From Batkoa obscura (taxonomy: Eukaryota; Entomophthoromycota; Entomophthoromycetes; Entomophthorales; Batkoaceae), in NCBI GenBank assembly GCA_030770535.1, contig JASVEC010000086.1, positions 1 to 64,000 of the forward strand: 64,000 nucleotides of DNA. The letters are read 5' to 3'. The position numbers were made by a program, and so were the translations under genes. This document shows positions 31,813 through 42,800 of this stretch, in pieces. Within the stretch, counting starts at the first letter, position 1. Every line of letters starts with the position of its first letter. Below the pieces are notes generated by a model that was not told where the DNA came from, made no database searches, and worked only from the letters and a program-made list of their open reading frames with translations.

Positions 31813-32238
31813 TTAGTTTTTCTTCTTTACAACAATCTTCAAAACATTATCGTTCATTTCATAAGTAAATCCATCATAAATGTATTTGTTAGGCAACTCC
31901 ATACTCCTTGAAAAAGCATTAGAGGATGAAGAAAAAGCATTACCAAATGAATTGGCCGATTGGGAGTTCATATTAGAGTTTCCAGAAACTGATAGATGAT
32001 TAGCTAACAAGCTTACTTTCAGGTCATCTTTAGTAAACCCAGATACTTTTAGTGTAACTAATAGTTCGTTATCTTTATCTTCGGTTTCAAAGTTAGGTTG
32101 AAAGCCAGTGTTGAAAGAGCTAAAGCTGTCAAAATTTTGTTGAGCATCTGAAAAAGAGTTCATATTCTGTTGTATCATGTTCTTTACTTTGCCGTGAATA
32201 TCAGTAGAAAATTGGTTAAAAAAGTTAGGATTTGACAT
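31813..32238 (-). CDS. Small heat-shock protein (Hsp20/alpha-crystallin)
   Basis: A 141-residue ATP-independent chaperone. The start is the ATG at 32238 (MSNPNFFNQFST), not the upstream in-frame Met at 32289, because a TATATAAG box lies between them. The N-terminal arm is Phe/Asn/Gln-rich. The alpha-crystallin domain begins at about residue 50: DNELLVTLKVSGFTKDDLKV, then LSVSGN and a Ser/Asn-rich loop of about 20 residues. SRSMELPNKYI follows, and NDNVLKIVVKKK supplies the C-terminal beta strand. The family's final I-x-I/V tail is only approximated by IVV. I see no perfect heat-shock element upstream. Confidence 0.9.
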   Translation of the reverse strand: MSNPNFFNQFSTDIHGKVKNMIQQNMNSFSDAQQNFDSFSSFNTGFQPNFETEDKDNELLVTLKVSGFTKDDLKVSLLANHLSVSGNSNMNSQSANSFGNAFSSSSNAFSRSMELPNKYIYDGFTYEMNDNVLKIVVKKKN

Positions 32239-32268
32239 CTTAATTTGAAAGAGTAAAAAATTGACTCT

Positions 32269-32276
32269 CTTATATA
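32269..32276 (-). promoter_or_regulatory. TATA box of the small heat-shock gene
   Basis: TATATAAG on the minus strand, about 32-38 bp before the preferred start codon at 32238. Confidence 0.55.
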
Positions 32277-32289
32277 CTTTTCTTATCAA

Positions 32290-33785
32290 TTCTGGTTTGG
32301 TAACACCCCCAATTCATTAAATTACCAAGCTTTAAGTTTCAAAATTCATTTTCATAAATTTGATAAATCTGATAAATTAACTAATTTTTTCATATAAGTT
32401 GCCATTATTAAATGTAAATTCTTTTAGTTTGTTATGTTTAGATATGTTTTGAGCCAAAATTCGACCAACTTCTGCTTTAAAACATTATAAGTAGCGAATG
32501 ATATTTTTACAGAATAATGTCTAGGGCAGAAAAAAGGCGCCTCTAATCAAATAAATCAGAGTGAGTGACCCCTTTTATTAGTGAAAAACTGGTTGAGATT
32601 AGCAATAACAATTAAGGTTTTTACACCTTTAGGATTGTTAAAGTATATTAGATAAATAGTCATCTAACTCGATTTCTTTTGAAGTGGCAAGTTGCTCTAT
32701 TGAGCCATAGTAATGCGAGCCATATCTGGTTATATCTTAGTTTCAACATAAACTTGTTATAGTGACTATCCAAAAACTGTAATCTTCTGTTTTGTTTTGT
32801 ATTTTAAATGATCTTTTAATACTTTAAATGTAATATATCGATTTTTAAAAGGTCTAAAAACAAGCTTCAAGATAATATATATATTTCAAATTACAAAGAA
32901 TATATTAATACTAAAATCTTGTTTGTATTTTTAATAAGCTCTATAATACTAATGTATGAACCATGGGTTTTAATCATCATAAAAGGCAAACTATTCCTCC
33001 TCAACAAAATGGTACAATTTAGATCCTACTGAATGAAATATAAAAGACAAAACAGAACTCCTATAGATTTTTGTACTCATGGTATGGAAAGTTTTTCGGA
33101 TCTTTTGATTATTGACATTTTTACATGATTTTCATTTGCTTAACATTTCATTTTCGTTAAGGATACTTTAATCTGTTAAGGGAGTATGTAAATTTTTCCT
33201 AAATTCCCAAACCTCTACATAACTTTACTGTCTTGCTTATTGTATAGCTAATATTATGGACCAATATTAAATACAATTTATCAAATCAACTAATGAAAGT
33301 AACAACAAAGACAGAAATACTTACCGTGCCTAACTGAAGGTTAATTTATATGGCTATTATAGGATCTATAAAGTTAATACATTTTCAAATATATTTATAT
33401 ACTTATTCTATAAATATCTACTATCAGTATACAAATTGAATAATTTTCGATATAGTATCTAGCATATTAGACTTATTTGAATTAAAATTGAGACAACACT
33501 GGTAAAGTCAATTTTATTTTAAATAATAAAAAGCGTAGATCCAATATTATGTTTCGTAAATAACAGATTGGTAACATAGCAATCCTATTGTAACTATGAT
33601 CGATCAAGGATAAACATCCTGATAAGAGATATCGGCTCATATTGTATCATCGGATCTCATAATGTTAGGAATTAATCAACCACTAAAAAACACAGGAGCA
33701 TTTGACATCATGTATTTTTCAACATTGGCTTTTCTGATAGAGATAGTAACAATAGTTTGTATATCGTTTCCAAATATACAAGAAA
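32290..33785. other. Gene-free spacer
   Basis: No MITE copies and no gene supported. A short plus-strand open frame near 33661-33810 (about 49 codons, one hydrophobic stretch) is too weak to call. Confidence 0.45.
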
Positions 33786-34100
33786 TTAAAATAATAACTG
33801 AAAAAGGGTAGCTCCCTGATATATTTCACTCCAGACAGTTACTAACCCTAAAATAGTACTCAGTGAATCAAATATTATTCTTCCCCAACCTAAAAGTTTA
33901 TGGATTTTTCTACAAATTGGTCCATGGGATGGTATATGCAATAAATTCAATATAAAAATCCCTGGAATTAATATAGTACTAATCAGATGAACAATAAGAA
34001 ATGATACAATCCCTTTATCAAAACAGTGTGAACCACGAGAACAAATAAATATTAAAGAATAAATTACCCCGAACATGAGCCATATATTAAAACTTAATTT
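33786..34100 (-). CDS. Cytochrome b561-like membrane protein, partial model
   Basis: An open stretch of 104 codons preceded by a plausible acceptor (CCAATATAG, exon from 34100). It predicts about four helices: IWLMFGVIYSLIFI, IVSFLIVHLISTILIPGIF, a loop PSHGPICRKIHKLLGWG, then FDSLSTILGLVTVW. A His in the second helix region and IHKLLGW before the third resemble the heme-His layout of b561 transmembrane ferric reductases. The 5' exons could not be placed, and the full b561 core needs more helices than are seen here. It may be a fragment. The alternative start is Met at 34076. Confidence 0.4.
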   Translation of the reverse strand, partial: KLSFNIWLMFGVIYSLIFICSRGSHCFDKGIVSFLIVHLISTILIPGIFILNLLHIPSHGPICRKIHKLLGWGRIIFDSLSTILGLVTVWSEIYQGATLFQLLF

Positions 34101-35600
34101 CTATATTGGAAGATTCTCTGAGTTTGATAGATTTCTATAAGTTCGAATTTATCGGAACATGTACAAACAAATATACATTATTTTTGCTTATTTTCTTTAG
34201 TAATACTTCTATTTTCAAAAATTAAATCTTCATCAAAATCTTTATTTTCTATGTTTTAATTTAGAGTCTAGTTTAAGCTTAGTTTAACTTAAAATAATCT
34301 TTTTATAAATCAACTAACCCACCTTGAATATTCATAATACATGAATACTTTACATTGCACATTCTTCGCTTTTATTTAATCATATATTGATATTTAAATA
34401 GGATTCATAGTGGTTTGAGTGAATTATATAAATAACAAAGAATACAAAGAATACAAAGAATATATATAGTATACAATATGGAGGATTTGCTACAGTGTGA
34501 TCATTTTTAAATATTCGAAGACCTTTTGTAGCCTTTATATTTATTAGGGTGTTAGGATAAACTTTTCTTGCTTCAATTAGAATTTTAGGTTTTTTATGTA
34601 GTATTATTTCTGGGGATTGATCTTTTAAGTAGTATACTTAGTCTAAAATTCCATAATATTACGGCTCACTTATCTAGAAGCATCCATTTAAAAATTGTCC
34701 AGATGCCATATTAACAACTTTTAACTAGATGTAGTTTTTTTACTCCCAAATACTATGATTACTTTATTTTGTTTTACGTCTCAAATGCAATCCCCCCTGT
34801 CTTTATAAACTGTTTTACAGCTACAGCAGCTCTATTGTGACACAATTTGTGGTAACTTTTAGTATCAGCTATATACTTGTTTGATTTATTAGACCTCGAT
34901 ATTTAGACTCTAGTATCATTCTAGAAGAGCTTTCTTCTTAAATGAAAGGTTAGCTAGGCCGCAATAGGATTGCAGTAGCTGTAAGCTAAAAAAAATAACA
35001 ATTGAAAACAAGTCAAGATCAAATCATAATTTAACACTAAATAAATTAATATGAATGTAGTTAACCTTGGTGTGAATAAATACATTAAAAATTATAAATA
35101 TTTTTTAACCCCAAATTAAACTTACCTCAATTTCTCCCTTTGATCGCTAATTAACTAACTACTTTCAAAAATTCCTTTAGAAATTAAATATTTGAGTTTT
35201 CACTTTGCACGATTTTAAATAAAAATAATTAAAGTTAATAAATTATCTAAAGATGGGTAAAATTCAATAAATTAGCAACTAAAATTAAAATTATATAGTT
35301 TGAGAAAATGATTAAAATAAATTAAGTCATTAATCGACTTTTATGTTTAACTTTATGTTTTATAAATGCTATTAAAACATTAAATGTTATGCTATTATGA
35401 CTATAGCAAATTTAATTTAAACAGCATGTAGGGCAATTTGTTTTAGTGTTTTAAACCTATCATTTCTAGTTTGAGGTACTAAAACTAATTGCTCTAAACA
35501 TTGTTTAAATTTGATTTGTAGTAACAAAGCCTTTCACCCAACATGAGTGAAACCAGTATAAGGAAGAAACGAAACTATTCTGTCATTCAAATAATAATAG
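34101..35600. other. Gene-free spacer
   Basis: AT-rich. It holds a small tandem repeat (AATACAAAG, about three units, 34436-34465) and otherwise nothing supportable. Confidence 0.5.
34436..34465. repeat. Short tandem repeat AATACAAAG
   Basis: About three 9-bp units in a row. Confidence 0.6.
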
Positions 35601-35608
35601 TATAAATA
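35601..35608 (+). promoter_or_regulatory. TATA box of the Ala/Ser-rich secreted protein gene
   Basis: TATAAATA, 45 bp before the start codon at 35653. Confidence 0.6.
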
Positions 35609-35652
35609 CCCCCAAAATTCTAACTCTCTTACAGCTTTATCCTATTTTAAAT

Positions 35653-35901
35653 ATGAAATTTTTATCAATTATTACTTTTGCCACTGCTACTATTTTAGCT
35701 GATACTGGCGCTTCTTCTGCCTCTTCAGCTGCTTCAGCTGTTTCTTCAGCTATTTCTTCAGCTATTTCTTCAGCTGCTTCTGCAGGCTCCGTTTCTGGTT
35801 CCAAAGCTGCTTCCAAAGTTACTTCCTTTGGTATGGCTGCTTCTACTAATCCTTGGGTATATGCTGGTTTAGCTGGTATTTCAGCTTATTGTTTCCCTTA
35901 A
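35653..35901 (+). CDS. Small Ala/Ser-rich secreted protein
   Basis: An 82-residue single-exon protein. Residues 1-17 (MKFLSIITFATATILAD) form a signal peptide. Residues 20-55 are almost only Ala and Ser with regularly spaced Val/Ile (repeating SAISSA), a pattern that could form a long amphipathic helix or a glycosylated stalk. The last 20 residues (NPWVYAGLAGISAYCFP) are hydrophobic and end in a single Cys plus Phe-Pro. That resembles a GPI-attachment tail except that no clear omega site or spacer is present. Codon usage is less AT-biased (GCT, TCT, TCC) than the neighbours, suggesting strong expression. Surface or spore-wall component is a guess. Confidence 0.65.
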   Translation: MKFLSIITFATATILADTGASSASSAASAVSSAISSAISSAASAGSVSGSKAASKVTSFGMAASTNPWVYAGLAGISAYCFP

Positions 35902-37042
35902 GTATTTTAGATTATTAAGTTAATAAAAATGTTAATATACTAATTGCTATGTTCTTGGTTTTGTATATCTGAATTTAATTTTGTGGATAGTTGGATTTTA
36001 ATCATCCTTTTATATTACGCTTTTATAACTATCAGCTTTTTTAAATTAACAGTAATAAAACAAGTGGTAGGTTATTATCAAAGAGTGATGGCGTTGTAAA
36101 GTTGAAATATCGAATATTAGTAAATGACTGGTTATTACCCAGTGCTATGATTGATAACTATTTGCAAAACCTGATAATAGTAGGACCAAAGGAAATTCTA
36201 CTTTTGTAATGATTAATACAGTATTTTCATTAAATGGGGATGTATTTTTGTGTTTAAGAATTTTACTAATAATTTTTCCGCCTAAATAGCGCTTAAAAAT
36301 CGAAAAAATAATGAAGTCAAAAAAAACACTCCCAAATAGTAGTTATAAAAAAGTAAAGTGTAACTTAAACAGTTATTTAGAAAGTCAACAATTTTTCAAA
36401 AAATATCCCATACTTTAGATTATATAAAAATTAATAGCTAATAAAGCCTAGTTGAGTATAAATAAACAAAATAGAATATCCTCAAAAAGTATTTTTATAT
36501 AAATTAATAAAAACTAGTACCTATTTAAGTAATAATTCTTGAAAATAACTTGAGAATGACTAATATAATATATTTACTAATTATATCACTACCACTTCTA
36601 GAAAATATAATTGAACTTATATTTTTAAAATAGGATAACACAAAATTAACAAGATAGACTGAATTTATACAAAACTGATTATTCTAAATGACATTATCTA
36701 CTAGGTTAGATTGAACACTCGATTCTTTATAATTGCCAGCTGTATTATCGATATCAAAATTACAACCAGTAAATTTCAAGTTATTTAGACATAATATAGG
36801 TAAAACTCGAAAAACTTAGTATCTGATATAACATTTATCAAGTTTTAATATGATTGAATTAGCTTTTTTGAGGATAATTTTCTTTTATCAGTAGCAATAA
36901 ATTATTCCCCCTTTTAATATCTAAATAGACAAGTGCTATCGTATTTGATATGTAATAAAAGATGTGCTGTAATATAATTACAAAGTCTACATGTTAAATA
37001 CTTTTAAAAACAATTGATTATTAATTTTTATTCTTATCAAAT
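35902..37042. other. Gene-free spacer
   Basis: AT-rich, one near-consensus MITE at 36236 and another starting at 37043; no gene seen. Confidence 0.5.
36236..36333 (+). mobile_element. MITE copy with AAAT target duplication
   Basis: A full-length plus copy, near consensus, direct AAAT at both flanks (36232-36235 and 36334-36337). Confidence 0.95.
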
Positions 37043-37134
37043 GGGGATGTGTTTTTTTAAGTATTTTTCCATTTTTTAAGCGCTATTTGAGTGGAAAGAT
37101 TGTAGTAAAATTATGAAACTAAAAAAACAGCCCC
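37043..37134 (+). mobile_element. MITE copy with an internally inverted core
   Basis: Both ends are in plus orientation (GGGGATGTG and CAGCCCC), flanked by direct AAAT. The central 50 bp or so, between TTTAAG and ATGAAACT, read in the opposite orientation (TATTTTTCCATTTTTTAAGC onward). Confidence 0.9.
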
Positions 37135-38040
37135 AAATAATTTATTTGATTCTAGTTTTTTTAAATTAAATATTCCATAAAATAATACTGTAGAGCTATA
37201 AGCAATATAAAGTATGTTAAGCTTTGAATAACTATATAAATTAAAACAAATACCTCCTGAACACTCTTCATTAATATATTTAACAAGTAATTGATTTAAG
37301 TTTAGAAATAATTTGTCTAGTAGACGATCAAGTCTACAATCTCTGGTATTAATATGAATCAACAGCTTTTTTGAATCACTAAATCTGTTGAAGAGATTTC
37401 CAAAATATACTTATATACCAATATGGCATTTTCAATATACTTAAGTAATAGTCAATGGTAAACTGGATGGTACTACACTTGTAAAGTAACTGTATACTTC
37501 ATGAACATCTAAATAGTTTGTTTTTCAATCATTCTTTTATATAAATCTTATGACTCAAAATATAGTCTTTCATTGTCCTATTGTCAATTACAATTATATA
37601 CTATAAATTTATTAATATATTATATTTTAAATCAAGTTGATTTTTTATATAATAAGTTAGAAATAAACAAAGCTTCTTGCAATTCGAATACATCAATGAA
37701 GAGATTGATAAATCCAATCAACTGTTAAAGTTTATAGATTTGATATAATATCCATATTTCTTAAAGTCATTATATAACTGTTTTTTATAACGATAGTGGC
37801 AATATTCATAGTTCGATATCATATCTTCCCATAATATTGGGAATATTATTTTATTCTTTACAGCAAACAAGTAAGTTGAGTTTATCTTTACCTGAATAAA
37901 GATGCTTGAATTCTTTAAGTACCTTGATTCCAAGTTTTGAGTTGAGACTTTGTAGCCATATTTTCTTAAAGTAAAAAAGACAGTAGCTTCATCATTTGTT
38001 AAACTTTTATACCCTTCAAGTCAATAGAGTTCTTATAAAC
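37111..38040 (-). pseudogene. Unidentified minus-strand coding remnants
   Basis: Two open blocks (37933-37718, upstream open to about 38020; and 37362-37111) read as plausible protein: KSLTNDEATVFFTLRKYGY, IIFPILWEDMISNYEYC, YKKQLYNDFKKYGYYIKS. No complete gene with good introns could be assembled. The 3' block runs into a MITE copy and terminates in it. The repeating RKYGY/KKYGYY suggests a small internal duplication. The family is not recognised. Probably a decayed lineage-specific gene. Confidence 0.25.
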
Positions 38041-38700
38041 TAAAATAATAAACTGAAGTTGCAATTTATAATTTGTTTATGATTTGTTTAAAGTTATTAG
38101 TATGAATGATAGGTTTTGTATTTAGTATAAAGATAAAAAGGTATATGTGTCTATACTGGATTCAATGGTTAGGGGGCTTTGTGCTTTGTTAGTCTAAAAT
38201 AAGATGTTAAGGGTAGAAGACATTAAGGTGGGACAAATTATATAGTGGGCGGGTTTTACAAGAGTTAATGAAAGCCACCATAAAACCAGCAACAACAGTC
38301 ATAAAAGTAGGTACCAAGAATTTAATAGTATTGTTTTTGTTGTGGGAAAGTCTATTTTACATAGATTTTAAGATTATTAAGTTTTGCCAACAAAATGAGA
38401 ACTTAATGAAGAAAAGTGACAATACAAGTTGTTCCATTAGTTACAGCTGCATAAGTTCACATATGCGTTGGGTAATTACTCATTTAAGAATAAAGCTTTG
38501 AAATTAACTAGTAAATTTAAGGAATAAGCGACTTATTGGTTATATAATTTAATATAACCTAATGCACAATCGAACTTTAGCAGTTAGAATTGAAAATTCC
38601 AATTTATAAAGTAGAGAAATTAGGTTATAAAAAGGGAAAGAACATGATTTAGTGATGAAAATAAAAAATTGATTAAATAAAGTGGAGAAATTTAAATTAA
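38041..38700. other. Gene-free stretch, slightly less AT-rich
   Basis: The minus strand around 38.20-38.34 kb reads as a hydrophobic open segment (FMTVVAGFMVAFINS) that might be a transporter relic. It is too short and broken to annotate as a gene. Confidence 0.35.
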
Positions 38701-38778
38701 AAGACGGATAAAAAAAACAACACTATTTATCTTTTATATTTTATTTTATTGTTCTTATTCCATATATTATCTACCAAG

Positions 38779-41377
38779 ATGACAAAAACAAAACAAGGTT
38801 TGTTTATTAACAGCTTTCCATCGACTTATTATAGATTACTCATATTTCATCTTATAGATTACATTGTAACTTCATTACCTTATGTTAATGATTATTTTAT
38901 TTCCGATAATAAACAATATGCTGGTGAAATTGAGTTATTTAATAAAGTAAATTATTTCTTTTGGTTATTTACAAAAAACAAACCTAGAGGAAAATTGGTA
39001 AGTTATTAGTATTATTTCTATAATATAAAGAGATTAATTTGGTCTTTTCTTTTTTGCTAATATTAAATAGTTGATTTGGTTAAACGGTGGTATGCTTTAA
39101 ATTATTTTTTATTTAAAGAAAAAGTTTTTAATGATGATAAAATTTTTATTAGGTCCTGGTTGGTAAACTTACAATATACTGCAGCAATTCAAAAAACTTA
39201 CTAAATTTTTACAATCATTTCAACTTAATCAAAATAATAGTACAAGGTAAATTTCATTACCTTGGCTCGTATTTATCCTCACTCCTCTAATCCTCTTAAT
39301 TTTAGTGCTGATGGGCCCTTATTAGAAAAAGGTATTTTTGATATGGAACCTAGTTTAAAAGGCGAAAATTATAAAATCAAAACAAGAGAAAATGGATGGC
39401 ATTCTTTTGTAGATGTATTGGCAATTGATCAACCTTTAGGTACTGGCTATTCTAATGGTTTAGACCAATTTTATTCAAAGACAATTGATGAGGTAAGTTA
39501 ATTTTTTAAAATAGAAATATCGATATATGATTTGAGATTATTAGAAGGGACTAATTATTTTTTGTTGGTATTTAGGCAGCATATTATTTTGAGACATTTT
39601 TGACTAAATTTTTATATTTATTTCCAGAATATCAAAATAGTGAGGTAAAAATAATACTGTAATAGTAGTTTTAATATTTTGTTTATTTTATTTGTTAGAT
39701 TTATATTGGTGGTGAATCTTATGCTGGTGTTTGGATACCTGCTTTTAGTCATCGATTATTAAATAGGGAGGATAATAAGGTAAACAATGTAATAAATCAC
39801 AATATTAGCACATTGTTAATATTTTTTAATTATTGTTAGTTAAATATCAAAGGTTTAATGGTTGGGAATGGGTGGATGGATTCTAAGAATCAAGTAAATA
39901 ACAATATATTATAATATAGAGCATATTTTAATATAATACAATAATAACCAGTATCCAGGAATATTAGATTATGTCAAAAAATATAATGTGTTAGATGAAA
40001 GAGATATGGTAATCATTATTTAATTTAATGTAAATATAATAGTACGTTTTGATTTTAATATTTCATTTATCTTAGTTAAAATTTGAAGAAATAAGTTATA
40101 CCTGTTTTAAACATTTAAAGTCACTTACTATGAACCCAATTTCAATACCAGTTTGCGATACTATGTTAAATACTGTTACAGAATTAAGTGATACAGCGTA
40201 AGTTATATTGTACTATAGCATAAAATATCAAATAGGCATATAATAATAACAAATAAAAATACAATACTAATAAGATAGTAACACTAACATGATGGCTTTA
40301 TTTTAATTAGTAAAATGGAGGGCTCCAAGACATGCATAAATTTATATGACAGACGATTAATTGATAATTATCCGGATTGTGGTATGGGTTGGCCGCCTAA
40401 TGTTAATGCATTTCATAGTTATATGTCAGTAAGTAAAAACAAAACAATGATACTAGTATAATAACGCATACATTAATATATTATAATATACATTTTATTA
40501 GGAAAAAAAAGTATCTAAAGCATTAAATACTCATCAACCAAAAGGAGGATGGACCGAATGTAATAATGATGTTATGAAATATTTAAAAACAGAAAATATC
40601 AATTCAACTATTGATTATTTGCCCAGTTTATTAGATAAATTAGAAATATTATTATTTGTGTAAATTTATTAATATAAAAATAATATCTATCTATAATACT
40701 AATATATTAACAATTTTATTTAATATAGCGGAGATCAAGATATTATGGTGAACTATATAGGGGTAGAATATATGATAAACAATTTAACTAACAGTAATAT
40801 TAATCAACAAGATAAAAAATATATTGGTAACAATAATAATATAATGGATGGAGAATTATTACAAAATGAAAGTTTATACTATGTTAAATTATTTAATGGT
40901 AGTCATATGGTATCCTATGATTTACCAGAACAAACTAGTAATTTATTTAATTGGTTTATTAATCGTAATGAAAATCAACAATTTTTGACAGAGGAGAAAG
41001 GAGGTAAGCAATTGTTTAATACGTTTTAATATGCTCAATGTTTATTTTCACTTTATTTTTAGGTAATAATTTATTAAGATCAATTAAAAATTTCAATTCA
41101 AATAACAATAATAATAACGAAGATGGTAGTTTATCAACAATGGATATAAGGTAACTAAGTCATACTCTAAGCCAATCTATTATTTATTAATATATTTCAT
41201 TATTATAGTATTATTAGTATCAGTAGTGTCACTGTATTATTATTATTACTATTTTTAATCTTTTGGAAATGGAATACCAATCGAAAACAAAGTCAGGATA
41301 AAGAATTGTTATTACAAAGAGAAGCGGAAAGTAATTTATCTGAGGATCCAATGGAAGAAGACATTGAATTAAGATGA
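38779..41377 (+). CDS. KEX1: Serine carboxypeptidase, KEX1-like, membrane-anchored
   Basis: Removes C-terminal Lys/Arg from Kex2-processed precursors in the late Golgi. About 14 short exons. Catalytic triad in context: Ser in GGESYAG (near 39712), Asp in FVGDQDIMVNY (near 40735) and His in NGSHMVSYDLPE (near 40900). The substrate-site motif LIWLNGGPGCSS is split over exons of 19 nt (39071-39089) and 10 nt (39153-39162) and the next exon. That next exon should begin at 39282, but the expected AG acceptor reads CA. The C-terminus has a low-complexity Asn-rich stretch, one membrane span (VTVLLLLLFLIFWKW) and an acidic cytosolic tail, the KEX1 layout. The frame stays open upstream to 38701 (hydrophobic LLYFILLFLFHI, a signal peptide) without an ATG, so the first exon may be missing from this model. 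Confidence 0.82.
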
Positions 41378-41478
41378 CAATAAATTAAAATAAAATAAAC
41401 CAAATGTAAGAATAAAAACACGTTGATTTTCAATTACATATTTCATTATATTTTATTCTTTATATTTCTCTATACTCA

Positions 41479-42541
41479 TTATAAATAAAAACAAAAAAGA
41501 TCATAACAAAACCAAGATATTGCTGAAGAAAACGATTTTCTTAAACAACGTAATAAAAATCCTTTATAAAACGTATTTATAAATGTCAGCTTATTTCCAT
41601 TACTTGATTGATAAATATATCTTATTCCCTTTAAGAAATTAGGATATTGCTTTGGTTCTAATTGGACTTTAGTTTTTAAATAATCAAAAGGTTGAGTAAT
41701 TCCATTTGCTAATAGCCCACTTGTTATACCTAATTAATTATTAATGTATGCTCTATATAGTACTATGATAATAATATTTTACCAGCCAATAAATTAATTT
41801 TAAAATTAGGTGTTTTTCCTTCTCTTTCTTTTTCCCCAAACAATTTCCCAAACGCCACTTTATTATTAAAATAAAAATGAGTATATAATCCAGCATATGG
41901 TGCATCTCGAATAAAAGTGACTAAAAATCCATTAAAAAATCCCTTAACTCCATTTAATTGATAAATATTTTTGACTGCTCCACGTATCGTTTTAACTGTT
42001 GAATATTGTTCACTTTCAATTCTTAATTTGACCATAGTAATTGGATTGAGTAAGAGTCCTATGCTACCTCGGGCTAAACCCCCGGCAGCAAGATTTTGAT
42101 AAGAAGATAAAGTAGTGGGGAGTAACATGTGTTTTTTTAAGTATTCAAAAGTGTAAAAGTACAAACCCATACCAGGTACATTTCTATTATTAGATGATGG
42201 ATTAGTTATGATAAGTTGATATTTAATAGAAAATTACCTTAGTAAAGTAGCACTTGTACCAGACCATAAACCTAATACACCTTCCATTTTTAAAACTCTA
42301 CGTAAGCTATGGAAGATACGTCTAAAAAGACAAAATGATTAATTATTTATTGAATAGTTTAAATTAGTATGAGTACTTACTTATCTTTATAATAAACATC
42401 ATTTTGTATTCTTGTTTTTAGTAAATCTAAAGGTTGAAATAAAATACAAGTAATAAAACCAGATAAACTACCAATTAATAAAGTTTTGTTTTTATTAATA
42501 GGTTTGATTGTTGTTGTTGAAGTTGTTGTTGTAGCTGCCAT
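41479..42541 (-). CDS. HEM25: Mitochondrial glycine carrier Hem25 (SLC25A38)
   Basis: An inner-membrane carrier that imports glycine for the first step of heme synthesis. Start ATG at 42541 (MAATTTTSTT), four exons or so, stop at 41479-41481. Three mitochondrial-carrier repeats each carry the signature Px[DN]xx[KR]: FQPLDLLKTRIQ in repeat 1, LNPITMVKLRIES in repeat 2 and TQPFDYLKTKVQ in repeat 3. Repeat 2's middle exon includes GMGLYFYTFEYLKKH and GGLARGSIGLLL, like the Hem25 group. RDAPYAGLYTHFYF is in the matrix/helix 4 region. It is divergent from BNA4 across 260 bp and convergent with KEX1 (102 bp between stops). Assignment to glycine rather than another substrate is from motif resemblance. 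Confidence 0.82.
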
Positions 42542-42800
42542 GATTTATTCTATATCTTTTTTTTGAATTGATTTTGCGATTGAGATGGAATTTGATTTTA
42601 TTAACTTTAAGGGATAAGCGAAATTTAGAAATTAAATTTTCAATAAAATTCTATTTTTAAATCAAACTCTCAGTTTGATTCCAATAAAAATTCGTCATGC
42701 TTGAATAATTTGAAATAAAAGCGAAATCTATCGATTGACATAAAACTACAAAAATTCAAAACAAATCGATTTTATTTTAATTTAAATTCAATTTAGTAAT

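Noticed and set aside
33661-33810. Small plus-strand open frame with one hydrophobic segment
   Set aside because: About 49 codons, overlapping the end of a better minus-strand candidate, no supporting signal.
38268-38501. Plus-strand 77-codon open frame
   Set aside because: Codon pattern not coding-like; the minus strand looks slightly better as a relic and neither can be supported.
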